A DNA stretch of 64,000 nucleotides from Candidatus Edwardsbacteria bacterium RifOxyA12_full_54_48 (GTDB lineage Bacteria; Edwardsbacteria; AC1; EtOH8). The stretch spans positions 489,744-553,743 of the forward strand of contig MFFN01000004.1 of assembly GCA_001777915.1 (NCBI GenBank), in the 5' to 3' direction. How positions within the stretch are numbered: the stretch's first letter is position 1; each line of letters starts with the position of its first letter. A program made the position numbers and the translations under genes. The notes beneath the pieces were generated by a model. That model saw nothing but the letters and a program-made list of their open reading frames with translations. It was not told where the DNA came from and made no database searches. Shown one piece after another: positions 15,759 to 24,226 of this stretch.

Positions 15759-16415
15759 ATGATATCAAAATATCGCCCGGTTGTCAAATGTTTTTTTGTT
15801 TTACCTTATTTCTTTCTTTTCTCCGCTTTCTCTTTGAAGAGAAAGCTACAAAGAGAACTGTCGCTGCACCGCTGTCCGGAAGCCCCCAAACCAGCCGCCT
15901 AAATGTCTTGACCACGAAGTAGGGCTACAGCAGGCAAAACATTCTTAACGGCGGCTTTTGCCAGGCGGCAGCGCTGATGCGACCCGGACCTCTCCCTGCC
16001 TGCCGGCCTCCCTCCCCTCGAGGGGAGGGAAGGGGTGGGGTTGGGGCCCCGCCTTCAGTGGAGCGGCTATGCTTCAGCTTCGATAAAGCAATCATTGTGT
16101 CATTTGCATCATGCTTGTTCTGGTTCAATGAGTGTCGGGGCGTAGGCCTTACTAACCGCGGAGCTGGGCGGTGAAGACTTCTTTGGTTACTTTCTTATGA
16201 CTAAGAAAGTAATACTGGAGATAGTGCAGACCTTATCTCGGATAAAACTTAATTTCTGTTCGGGAAACGAAATAGGTCCCCGACAGTCTTAAACAAAAGG
16301 CCTAATAGGGTATCGCCAGGTGCAAATAAACCCGGATGGTCGCTTGCGAAAACACCATAAATTATGATATGATAACCCCTAGGTTACTCGAAGATCAACC
16401 CACCAAACAGCGGCC
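15759..16415. other. Gene-less spacer with two strong hairpins
   Basis: No convincing gene. GCTTTCTCTT-TG-AAGAGAAAGC (15825-15846) and TTACTTTCTT-ATGACT-AAGAAAGTAA (16187-16212) are perfect 10-bp stems that bracket about 390 bp. Between them is a CCTCCCCTCGAGGGGAGGGAAGGGGTGGGG repeat (around 16009-16038) of the same class as 289-312. Two short overlapping opposite-strand frames in this stretch follow the palindrome and look accidental. The rest (16213-16415) shows nothing recognisable. Confidence 0.6.
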
Positions 16416-17156
16416 ATGAAAGAACATATGAAAGATCCCATTATCGGGCTTACCGCCCTGCGCAGCCCCGATCAGACCAGCCATCACCATATCCTGACCG
16501 GGCCCTACGTCCGGGCCGTCACCGGGGCCGGAGGGTATCCCATAGTGGTGCCGGCCATCATCGACCGCTGCGACCAGGCCCTGGATATGATGGACGGGCT
16601 GCTGCTGATCGGAGGGGGCGATATTGAGGCCAAGCATCTGGGGGCCGAGAATCACCCCAAAGCCAAGTTCTTCAATCCGCTGCGGGACGATTTTGAGCTG
16701 GCCCTGATCAGACGGGCCGCTCATAGGAAAATGCCGATGCTGGGCATCTGCCGGGGCATGCAGATAATGAACGTGGCTCTGGGAGGCGGGCTGTACCAGG
16801 ACATCGCCGACGAGCAGGGCTCCTCCTTCGATCATTACCGGGAGGACCTGCCCAATCAGGCGGTCCATTCGGTCAGCATCGCCCCGGATTCCTGCCTGGC
16901 CTCCATCCTGGGCTCCACCTCTGTCTCGGTGAACAGCGTCCACCACCAGGCGGTCAGGGATCCGGCTCCGGGCCTTAAGGCCGCAGCCTGGGCCCCGGAC
17001 GGGGTGATCGAGGGGTTTGAATCATCCGGAAACGGCGGGTTCATGCTGGGGGTGCAGTGGCATCCCGAACGGATCGCCGAGACCATGCCGGAGCACAGGA
17101 GGCTGTTCGAAAGGTTCGTCAAGGCGGCCGAAGGGTATCGAGAAAAAAACGGATAA
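16416..17156 (+). CDS. Class I glutamine amidotransferase-like hydrolase, peptidase C26 (PuuD-like)
   Basis: A 246-residue cytosolic hydrolase of the gamma-glutamyl-gamma-aminobutyrate hydrolase group. It has the catalytic triad in standard places: the nucleophile elbow GICRGMQIMN (Cys about 110) and QWHPE near the C-terminus (His about 214, Glu two later), plus the family stretch LLLIGGGDIE and VNSVHHQAV. Members cleave gamma-glutamyl bonds in small amides (putrescine breakdown, for instance). No other polyamine gene is adjacent, so the substrate is open. The next gene starts 5 bp after the stop. Confidence 0.88.
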   Translation: MKEHMKDPIIGLTALRSPDQTSHHHILTGPYVRAVTGAGGYPIVVPAIIDRCDQALDMMDGLLLIGGGDIEAKHLGAENHPKAKFFNPLRDDFELALIRRAAHRKMPMLGICRGMQIMNVALGGGLYQDIADEQGSSFDHYREDLPNQAVHSVSIAPDSCLASILGSTSVSVNSVHHQAVRDPAPGLKAAAWAPDGVIEGFESSGNGGFMLGVQWHPERIAETMPEHRRLFERFVKAAEGYREKNG

Positions 17157-17161
17157 ACCGT

Positions 17162-17668
17162 ATGACTGATTTCAATCCCGGTTCTTTCTGCGGGCTCTAT
17201 TGCGGGGCCTGCGAGATAGTGGCGGCCTATAAAAAGGCCCTGGCGACAGGCATTCCGGCCAAATGGGAGGACCTGCCGGCCCCCCTGAGGGATAATATAC
17301 CGCCGGCCCCTCTGGAATGCCGGGGCTGCAAGACGGATTCGCTGTACGAGGGCTGCCGGAAATGCGGAATTCGGGCCTGCGCTTCAGGAAAAAAGATTGA
17401 GGCCTGCATACTCTGCTCCGACTATCCCTGTCCGTTGGTAAAGGAAAGGCTCCAAATGGTGGAGCGGATAAAGGAAGTCCTGCCGCACTGCGCCGTGATG
17501 TTCAAAAATCTCGATTCGCTTAAAGTAAAGGGTCTGGTATTCTGGCTGGAGGAGCAGAAAAACAAATGGAGCTGTCCCGATTGCGGAGAGCCCTTTACCT
17601 GGTACCAGGAAAAATGCGAAAAGTGCGGGCGGGAGTTGGTGACTATAAAGGACCATAGTAATTATTGA
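17162..17668 (+). CDS. DUF3795-type cysteine-rich protein
   Basis: 168 residues from the ATG at 17162, immediately after the amidotransferase stop. The N-terminus FCGLYCGACE and the later CRGC, CxxCGIRACA and ILCSDYPCPLVKE stretches are the DUF3795 pattern, probably a metal-binding module. The C-terminus adds a zinc-ribbon-like pair CPDCGEPFTWYQEKCEKCG. The function of the family is unknown. An upstream in-frame ATG at 17057 lies inside the preceding gene and is not a likely start. Confidence 0.8.
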   Translation: MTDFNPGSFCGLYCGACEIVAAYKKALATGIPAKWEDLPAPLRDNIPPAPLECRGCKTDSLYEGCRKCGIRACASGKKIEACILCSDYPCPLVKERLQMVERIKEVLPHCAVMFKNLDSLKVKGLVFWLEEQKNKWSCPDCGEPFTWYQEKCEKCGRELVTIKDHSNY

Positions 17669-17714
17669 TAACAATGATTCGCGTACTGATTATTATATTA
17701 AACTAATAACGGCC

Positions 17715-18149
17715 ATGGAAAAGTCTAACCAAATTGGATCGGACAAACCTTGGTATCACGGCTCACCCCAAAAATTGACCAGGCTTAAAGCCGGAAGCAC
17801 GATAACCCAACAATTCGAAATTGCCCGAATATTTTCCCATAAACCGGCGGTGGTGGTTGGCAACGGAGCAAAATGGAAACATACCGGCCCTTTTATAAAA
17901 GGTTTTGTCTATCGTCTATTGGGATTGGTATGTAAGAACGACATCGTGGCGGTTCCCAATTCAACTATGTCCAAAGGAGATGAATGGAACACCCGGCGGG
18001 AATTTAGATTGGAGCTGGTTGCTGAAACGATTGTCAATCCAGCAGAATTACTAACAAAACATGAATTAAAAGAAATGGTCAAGCGCGGCGAAGTTGACAA
18101 AACCGTTATAGAAACAATTTTTAAAAAGCAACAATATAATAACCCTTAG
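17715..18149 (+). CDS. Small protein with YHGS motif, possible ADP-ribosyltransferase-like fold
   Basis: 144 residues, no signal peptide. It opens with WYHGSPQKLTRLKAGSTIT followed by ARIFSHKPAVV; a Y-H-G-S start, G-S-T and later Glu-rich strand (RREFRLELVAE) are the sort of spacing found in DUF3990/ART-like domains, where His, Ser and Glu bind NAD. I recognise this only as a widespread hypothetical family; no activity is shown. The composition is more AT-rich than the following lepA. Downstream, GCGTTCTTCGCGCCTTGGCGG is an arm of the oligo-repeat family. Confidence 0.6.
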   Translation: MEKSNQIGSDKPWYHGSPQKLTRLKAGSTITQQFEIARIFSHKPAVVVGNGAKWKHTGPFIKGFVYRLLGLVCKNDIVAVPNSTMSKGDEWNTRREFRLELVAETIVNPAELLTKHELKEMVKRGEVDKTVIETIFKKQQYNNP

Positions 18150-18197
18150 CGTTCTTCGCGCCTTGGCGGCAAAATAATTTTTCAGGAGTATAAATAA

Positions 18198-19997
18198 TTG
18201 TCCCAAGATCACATCCGAAATTTCTGCATAATAGCCCATATAGACCACGGGAAATCCACCCTGGCCGACCGCCTGCTGGAGACCACCGGGTCCATCATGA
18301 AGAAGGACATGCAGGAGCAGGTGCTGGACAGCATGGACCTGGAGCGGGAACGGGGCATCACCATCAAGATGCACCCGGTCAAGATGAACTACCGCTCCCA
18401 GAGCGGGCAGGAATACATCTTCAACCTGATAGACACCCCGGGCCACGTGGATTTCGGCTACGAGGTCTCCCGCTCCCTGGCGGCCTGCGAGGGCGCCATC
18501 CTGGTGGTGGACGCCACCCAGGGGGTGGAGGCCCAGACCGTGGCCAACCTCTACCAGGCGGTCAACCACAACCTGACCATCATCCCGGTGATCAACAAGA
18601 TAGACCTGCCATCGGCCGAGGTGGAGCGCTGCAGGCAGCAGATCGTCGAACTGATCGGATGCGACGAAGAGGATGTATTGTTGGTCAGCGCCAAGACCGG
18701 CCTGGGCATAGATCGGCTGCTGGAGGTGATCATCGAAAAGATCCCGGCCCCCTCGGGCAAAACCGAGGGGCCGCCCCGGGCCATGATCTTCGACTGCATC
18801 TTCGACGTCTACCGCGGGGCGGTGCCGTATATCCGGATGGTGGAGGGCAGCCTGAAAAAAGGCATGAAGATAAAACTGTTCTCCAACGAAAAGATCTTCG
18901 AGGTCACCGAGGTGGGGACCCTCAAGCTGGGCATGTATCCCAAGGATATATTGCTGACCGGCGAGGTGGGCTATGTGGTGGCCGGCATCCGGACCGTCTC
19001 CGACGCCCGGGTGGGCGACACCATTACCGACGCCGAGCATCCGGCCCAAGAGGCCCTGCCGGGCTACAAGCAGGTCAAGCCCATGGTCTACGCCGGGCTG
19101 TATCCCACCGAGAACCAGCAGTACCCCGAACTGCGGGAGGCCCTGGACAAGCTGGTGCTCAATGATTCGGCCCTGTCCTACATCCCCGAGACTTCCGGAG
19201 CTTTGGGCTTCGGATTCCGCTGCGGATTTTTGGGCATGCTGCACATGGAGATCGTCCAGGAGCGGCTGGAGCGGGAATACAATCTTTCCCTGATCAACAC
19301 CGTGCCCAACGTGGAGTATAAGGTCTACAAGACCGACGGCCAGGTTCTGCAGGTGGATAACCCGGCCGAGATGCCATCCGAGGTCAGCATCGAGAAGGTG
19401 GAGGAGCCCTACGTGGCGGCCGAGATCGTGGTGCCGGCCGAGTTCATCGGCAACATCATGAAGCTGGGGCAGGACCGGCGGGGCATCTACAAAAAACTGG
19501 AGTATCTGGATCCCACCCGGGGGATACTGTTCTACGAGTTCCCCCTGGCCGAGATCATCTTTGATTTCTACGACAAGCTGAAGAGCCTTTCCAAGGGCTA
19601 CGCCTCGCTGGACTACGAGATGCTGGAATACCGGGAATCGGAGCTGGTCAAGCTGGACATCCTGATCAACGGCGACCCGCTGGACGCCCTGTCCTCCATC
19701 GTCCACAAGCAGCACTCCTTCGAATGGGGCAAGGCTCTGGTGGGGAAGCTGCGCAAGCTGATCCCCCGCCAGCAGTACGAGATCGCCATCCAGGCGGCCA
19801 TCGGCAGCCGGATCATCGCCCGGGAGTCGGTCAAGGCCTACCGCAAGAACGTCACCGCCAAGTGCTACGGCGGGGACATCACCCGCAAACGGAAGCTGCT
19901 GGAGAAGCAGAAGGAGGGCAAGAAGCGGATGAAGCAGGTGGGCAACGTGGAGATCCCCCAGGAGGCATTCCTGGCGGTGCTGAAGGTTGGAGACTGA
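18198..19997 (+). CDS. lepA: Elongation factor 4 (LepA) GTPase
   Basis: 599 residues, the full family length. Ribosome-associated GTPase that remodels stalled or mistranslocated ribosomes. G1 is [10 protein letters not shown] (about 14-23), G3 [12 protein letters not shown]4 NKIDL, followed by EF-G-like domains and the LepA-specific C-terminal domain (about 480-599, with [31 protein letters not shown] in outline). The start is TTG at 18198 (SQDHIRNF), supported by AGGAG 10 nt upstream and by alignment to the family N-terminus. Confidence 0.97.
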   Translation: MSQDHIRNFCIIAHIDHGKSTLADRLLETTGSIMKKDMQEQVLDSMDLERERGITIKMHPVKMNYRSQSGQEYIFNLIDTPGHVDFGYEVSRSLAACEGAILVVDATQGVEAQTVANLYQAVNHNLTIIPVINKIDLPSAEVERCRQQIVELIGCDEEDVLLVSAKTGLGIDRLLEVIIEKIPAPSGKTEGPPRAMIFDCIFDVYRGAVPYIRMVEGSLKKGMKIKLFSNEKIFEVTEVGTLKLGMYPKDILLTGEVGYVVAGIRTVSDARVGDTITDAEHPAQEALPGYKQVKPMVYAGLYPTENQQYPELREALDKLVLNDSALSYIPETSGALGFGFRCGFLGMLHMEIVQERLEREYNLSLINTVPNVEYKVYKTDGQVLQVDNPAEMPSEVSIEKVEEPYVAAEIVVPAEFIGNIMKLGQDRRGIYKKLEYLDPTRGILFYEFPLAEIIFDFYDKLKSLSKGYASLDYEMLEYRESELVKLDILINGDPLDALSSIVHKQHSFEWGKALVGKLRKLIPRQQYEIAIQAAIGSRIIARESVKAYRKNVTAKCYGGDITRKRKLLEKQKEGKKRMKQVGNVEIPQEAFLAVLKVGD

Positions 19998-20021
19998 GAC
20001 GAGCGAGGAGGACTTTTTAAA

Positions 20022-20042
20022 CCACTAAGACACCAAGACACC
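20022..20042. repeat. CCACTAAGACACCAAGACACC oligo-repeat arm
   Basis: Tandem imperfect CAC(T/C)AAGA units immediately followed by a GTCATTCTGAG repeat end and a CCGAAGGATCTTT stretch. It occupies the spacer between lepA and the lipoprotein gene. Confidence 0.5.
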
Positions 20043-20144
20043 AATGTCATTCTGAGATTGACGCCGTGCGTTGCAAGCCGAAGGATCTTTCCAATCCGAC
20101 GACAAGTTCGAAAAGGAATTGTCCGATTTGTATGGAGTGGTGAA

Positions 20145-21326
20145 ATGCGAAAGCTTCTATTAATAAACATATTTGTTCTATTGACCCTGGGGTGTGCAGC
20201 GGTTCCCGTGCAGGCGCAAGATAAGGTCAATTATCATGCGCTTCCCAGCGAATTTAAAGAAATTTATTTTCGAACAGTTTGTCGGGATGTATCTGTCTAT
20301 GTAAATTTCTATGAATGGCAGGGCGAATCTCTTGATCAGGTGCATACCATTGCGTTATTGCCTACTGGTTATGTCTATGAACACGAAATGGATAGTACAA
20401 ATTTCCCTGATAAAGAATGGATCGATCGTTTTACTGAAAGTGTCAAAGCTAAATTGATCAAAGGATATACCAGTAAGTATATTGATAGTTCAGTGTTTGA
20501 TACTACGTCAAATTGGTTTAAAAGCGTTGATTCTTACAGTAAACATCTTCAGCAGGTTCTAATATATTCCAGCTTAAAAGCCGAAAACAAAATATTTAAT
20601 CGGAAGTTACTTGATTCTTTAAATAAATTATGGTACCACCCGGAGCTATTTATCATTTCACCTTCGGCAATAGATGATTATATAGATACTTCTGAATTCT
20701 ATCGTGACAATAGTATCAAAAAGAAATATGCCCGGTGGGGAGGCAAAGCTCATTACGATTCCATATACGATAATATAACAAGAATCGTACAAAGCGAGTT
20801 TACGGGAATTGGATTTTATAAAGTAATGCCGCCGGCAACGGCAAAAAATAAATGCGATTCCATCTATAATACACTTGATGACCATGGGCATGATTTATGG
20901 GATACGTGGTTTTACCCAAACACAAGTCGGGATGGATTATTTTATCCCTACAAAAAGACGAATTATTCCACTAAAAATGAAAGAACCAAAAAACAACTAT
21001 CAGATGCTGTCTTCCAATGTTTAGGAACGGATGCATATGTTGTTATTGATATTTCCTACGGTAGTTCAACAACGTCTTATATTGAAAAACGAAAATTTGA
21101 AATATCAAATCAAATATTTCTTCAAATATCTATGTTCGGACCTGAGTTTAATGTGCTTTGGTCGGCTGATTTTCCGATCAGCATGCAAATAAGACGGACG
21201 TATAGTATGCCAAACAAGAAAGAGCACAAGTATATATATCCCTATGAAATTATTGATTACAATATGGCCCGTGAAAATGTAAGGCGGACGTTAGCGGTGC
21301 TAAAGGCAAACAAAATATCAGAATAA
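20145..21326 (+). CDS. Hypothetical lipoprotein
   Basis: From the ATG at 20145 the product has 393 residues, beginning MRKLLLINIFVLLTLGCAAV: a lipoprotein signal peptide with a lipobox (LTLG-C). The mature part is mixed alpha/beta with many Tyr, Asp and Ser residues. I find no recognisable domain; a DAYVVIDISYGSS strand followed by a KRKFEISNQIFLQISMF segment hints at a beta-rich C-terminal domain like those of outer-membrane-associated CsgG-type lipoproteins, weakly. It is distinctly AT-rich between GC-rich lepA and lepB, a sign of a different origin. A longer in-frame start at 20058 is not needed. Confidence 0.7.
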   Translation: MRKLLLINIFVLLTLGCAAVPVQAQDKVNYHALPSEFKEIYFRTVCRDVSVYVNFYEWQGESLDQVHTIALLPTGYVYEHEMDSTNFPDKEWIDRFTESVKAKLIKGYTSKYIDSSVFDTTSNWFKSVDSYSKHLQQVLIYSSLKAENKIFNRKLLDSLNKLWYHPELFIISPSAIDDYIDTSEFYRDNSIKKKYARWGGKAHYDSIYDNITRIVQSEFTGIGFYKVMPPATAKNKCDSIYNTLDDHGHDLWDTWFYPNTSRDGLFYPYKKTNYSTKNERTKKQLSDAVFQCLGTDAYVVIDISYGSSTTSYIEKRKFEISNQIFLQISMFGPEFNVLWSADFPISMQIRRTYSMPNKKEHKYIYPYEIIDYNMARENVRRTLAVLKANKISE

Positions 21327-21376
21327 AATAATAAACTCCGGCACAGATGTATTTATAAAAAGGATTAGAAATTGGA

Positions 21377-22081
21377 ATGAAAAACAATTCATTTAATAAA
21401 CTCTGGCACGACTGGCTGTGGCCGCTGCTGTTTGCCGTGATCGTGGTCAAGTTCATCATCAACCCCTTTCTGCTGGAGGCCTACGAGGTGCCCACCGGCT
21501 CCATGGAGAAGACCATTCTGCCGGGCGACCGGCTGTTCGCCGAGAAATTCACCTACGGCATCCATATTCCCTTTACCGACAAGACCGTGCTTTCCATGAC
21601 CTCGCCCCGGCCGGGACAGATGGTGATCTTCCGCAGCCCCTACGACGGCCTGACCCTGGTCAAGCGCTGCATCGGCCTGCCGGGAGATACCATAGAAGTG
21701 AAGAATAAAAATCTTTACGTGAACGGCCATAAGTTGGAACAGAAATTCATCCAGCATACCGACCCCGAGCAATATCCCTTTCCGCAGTCCGTCATCAACC
21801 CCAAAACCATCCAGAACGACTGGGAGAGCGGGCGCAACGCCGAGCGCTACTGGGTGCGCGACAACTTCGGCCCGGTGGTGGTCCCCCCGGATTGCTACTT
21901 CATGATGGGCGACAACCGGGACGAATCGTTCGACTCCCGCTACTGGGGGCCGCTGCCCAAAAGGAACATCCGGGGCCGGGTGATGTTCATCTACTGGTCC
22001 TGGGACAAACAATCGGATACCCCGCTTATGAAATTCTGGCAGCGGTTCAGAATAACGCGGATAGGCAAGATACTGACCTAA
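21377..22081 (+). CDS. lepB: Signal peptidase I (first of two)
   Basis: A 234-residue membrane-anchored serine protease that removes signal peptides. One N-terminal TM span (about residues 13-31), then catalytic Ser in PTGSMEKTI (about 41), Lys in LVKRCIGLPGD (about 97), and box E MGDNRDESFDSRYWGPLP. It starts 50 bp after the lipoprotein gene and is followed 33 bp later by a second signal peptidase, so the two are probably co-transcribed. Confidence 0.95.
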   Translation: MKNNSFNKLWHDWLWPLLFAVIVVKFIINPFLLEAYEVPTGSMEKTILPGDRLFAEKFTYGIHIPFTDKTVLSMTSPRPGQMVIFRSPYDGLTLVKRCIGLPGDTIEVKNKNLYVNGHKLEQKFIQHTDPEQYPFPQSVINPKTIQNDWESGRNAERYWVRDNFGPVVVPPDCYFMMGDNRDESFDSRYWGPLPKRNIRGRVMFIYWSWDKQSDTPLMKFWQRFRITRIGKILT

Positions 22082-22114
22082 AGTAAATATAAAATAAAAT
22101 ATCAAAAAGCAAAA

Positions 22115-22834
22115 ATGCTGAAAGCTCACGATAACCGCAAAAAATCCTGGTACCGGGACTGGACGGAATCCATCATCTGGGCGGCGGTGATGGCCCTGAT
22201 CATCCGCAGCCTGCTGATCCAGGCCTTCAAGATCCCCTCCGGCTCGATGGAGGACACCCTGCTGGTGGGGGATTTTCTGATGGTCAACAAGTTCATCTAC
22301 GGCACCAAGATCCCCTTCACCGACCGGGCGGTCCTGCCGGGGATCCGGCCGCCGGTGCCCGGCGATATCGTGGTGTTCAAATACCCGCTGGACGGGCGCG
22401 ATTTCATCAAGCGCTGCGTGGCGGTGGAGGGCGACACCGTGGAGGTGATCGGCCGGGACCTGTATATCAACGGGAAGCGGCCCGACGAGCCCTATGCCGT
22501 CCACAAGTCCCGGGAAGCCAGCCTGAACAGGGACGCGGTCAAGAGCATCTGGAAGCCGGATTACCAGAGGGCCTGGGAGGAAAGAAAGTTCGTCCAGCTG
22601 GGCTGGATGCGGGACAACTTCGGGCCGGTGGTGATCCCGCCGGGGAACATCTTCGCCATGGGCGACAACCGGGACAACTCGCTGGATTCCCGCTTCTGGG
22701 GGCCGCTGCCCAAGGATCTGCTTAGGGGCCGGGCGCTGTTCATCTACTGGTCCTGGGATTCGGAGAACGGCGAGCCGTTCTGGATGTTCTGGAAGAATAT
22801 CCGTTTCCAGCGGTTGGGTGATCTGATAAAGTAG
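22115..22834 (+). CDS. lepB: Signal peptidase I (second of two)
   Basis: 239 residues, paralogous to the preceding gene: TM anchor (about 19-37), catalytic Ser in PSGSMEDTL, Lys in FIKRCVAVEGD, box E MGDNRDNSLDSRFWGPLP. Both copies keep the whole active site, so both should be functional; they differ mainly in the cap region between the Lys and box E. Different substrate preferences may explain the tandem, which is inference. Confidence 0.95.
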   Translation: MLKAHDNRKKSWYRDWTESIIWAAVMALIIRSLLIQAFKIPSGSMEDTLLVGDFLMVNKFIYGTKIPFTDRAVLPGIRPPVPGDIVVFKYPLDGRDFIKRCVAVEGDTVEVIGRDLYINGKRPDEPYAVHKSREASLNRDAVKSIWKPDYQRAWEERKFVQLGWMRDNFGPVVIPPGNIFAMGDNRDNSLDSRFWGPLPKDLLRGRALFIYWSWDSENGEPFWMFWKNIRFQRLGDLIK

Positions 22835-22856
22835 CTACCGCTAAAAAGATCTCTTG

Positions 22857-22954
22857 CCCACTAAACACACGAAAATAAAACCGGAATCTAATTATTTCCA
22901 TAGCCAAGAAAATAATACTCTCTGCTGTTTAAAAAGGAACTGGCGTTTTAGTGG
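22857..22954. repeat. Miniature inverted oligo-repeat element
   Basis: The left arm CCCACTAAACACACGAAAA (22857-22875) is very like the left arm of the GxxExxY element at 49442 (CCCACGAAACACACTAAA); the right arm GTTTTAGTGG (22945-22954) is its inverted outer end. There is no gene between. It fills the spacer after the second signal peptidase. Confidence 0.6.
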
Positions 22955-22993
22955 TAATCATTATTTGTGGCCGAGTTTAAAAGAAAGGTTATC

Positions 22994-24115
22994 ATGCCAG
23001 ATGATATCGTGGTTAAGCAGGCGGTTAGCCAAAGTGATATAGATGATTTCATAAAACTGCCCTGGGCCGTCTATCGCAACGATCCCTGCTGGGTGCCGCC
23101 CCTGATCGCCGAACAGCGCAAGATGCTGGATGTCGGAAAGAACGCCTTCTTCGAACATGCCCGGGCCGCCTATTTTCTGACCCAAAAGGACGGCAAGAAC
23201 ATCGGGCGCATCTCCGCCCATATCGACGACAACAGCAACCGGTTTCATAATGAAAAATGCGGCTTTTTCGGATTCTTTGAATGCCGGGATGACCAGAATG
23301 CCGCCGCGGCTCTTTTTGCCGCCGCCGGGAGATGGCTTAAAGATCAGGGCATAGATACCATCCGGGGCCCGTTCAACTTCACCACCAACGATACCGCCGG
23401 CCTGCTGATAGACGCCTTCGACTCTCCGCCGGTGATAGAGATGACCTACAACCCGTCATATTATCCCAAATTGATCGAGGGCTGCGGGCTGGAAAAGGCC
23501 ATGGACATGTATGCCTACTTCTTCGACGTGGAGAAGATGGACGGCCGGCGGGTGAGGATGCTGGCCCAGAGGGTGGAGCGCCACGGCATCACCTTCCGGA
23601 GCATCGACAAAAAAAAGTTCGTCCAGGAGGTGAAGATATTCAAGGAGGTTTACAACCAGGCCTGGAGCCATAACTGGGGCTTTGTTCCCCTGACCGAACA
23701 TGAGATAGACCATTATGCCGAAAATTTCAAGGACATAGTGGATGCCGATTTCGTGATCTTCGCCTTCGACGGGCAAAAGCCGGTGGGCTCGCTGTGGGCC
23801 CTGCCGGATTACAATTACGTCATCAAAAAGCTGAACGGGAAAATGGGGCCGCTGGAGATGGCCAAATTCCTGTGGCACAAAAGAAAGATCACCCATGCCA
23901 GGGTGATGACCGCCGGGGTGGTCGGTGACTACCAGCATCGGGGCATCGAGGCCGGGCTGATCAGCCGGGTGTTCGAGAACGGTCTTAAAAAGGGCTATCG
24001 GACAGGGGAGCTGTCCTGGGTGCTGGAGAACAATACTATGATGAACCGGCTGGCCGAGGCGGTGGGGGCCAGGGTTTACAAGACCTACCGGGTGTATGAG
24101 AAAAAGATCGTTTGA
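22994..24115 (+). CDS. GNAT-like N-acetyltransferase family protein
   Basis: 373 residues from ATG 22994 (AGAAAGG 7 nt upstream); a GTG at 22967 would add 9 residues. The pattern of the family is clear: LPWAVYRNDPCWVPPL near the start, then GRISAHID, and a second acetyltransferase-like half with VIFAFDGQKPVGSLWALPDYN and VGDYQHRGIEAGLISRVFENG followed by ELSWVLENNTMMNRLAEAVGARVYKTYRVY. This suggests two GNAT folds. These proteins are widespread hypothetical acyltransferases; no substrate is known to me. Followed by a strong terminator. Confidence 0.7.
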   Translation: MPDDIVVKQAVSQSDIDDFIKLPWAVYRNDPCWVPPLIAEQRKMLDVGKNAFFEHARAAYFLTQKDGKNIGRISAHIDDNSNRFHNEKCGFFGFFECRDDQNAAAALFAAAGRWLKDQGIDTIRGPFNFTTNDTAGLLIDAFDSPPVIEMTYNPSYYPKLIEGCGLEKAMDMYAYFFDVEKMDGRRVRMLAQRVERHGITFRSIDKKKFVQEVKIFKEVYNQAWSHNWGFVPLTEHEIDHYAENFKDIVDADFVIFAFDGQKPVGSLWALPDYNYVIKKLNGKMGPLEMAKFLWHKRKITHARVMTAGVVGDYQHRGIEAGLISRVFENGLKKGYRTGELSWVLENNTMMNRLAEAVGARVYKTYRVYEKKIV

Positions 24116-24195
24116 TTGTTCCCTGTTCGGAATTTAAATTTGTAGGGGAGGGTTTGAACCCCTCTCCTACAAATAAACCAAAAGGTTATATACAA

Positions 24196-24226
24196 AGGCC
24201 GCCCTAATTTTGGGCGGCCTCTTTTT
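24196..24226. terminator. Bidirectional rho-independent terminator
   Basis: AGGCCGCCC-TAATTTT-GGGCGGCCT is a 9-bp stem followed by CTTTTT. It overlaps the PAP2 stop codon (24204-24206, minus strand) and ends the plus-strand acetyltransferase gene. A second hairpin (TTTGTAGGGGAGGG / CCCTCTCCTACAAA, about 24141-24175) precedes it. Confidence 0.85.

Noticed and set aside
15925-16174. Two short opposite-strand frames in the 15.8-16.4 kb spacer
   Set aside because: Both follow the self-complementary CCCTCCCCTCGAGGGGAGG repeat and lack start signals.
18066-19715. 549-codon open frame antisense to lepA
   Set aside because: It is a shadow of the GC-rich lepA reading frame; low-complexity His/Gly/Gln-rich translation without family features.
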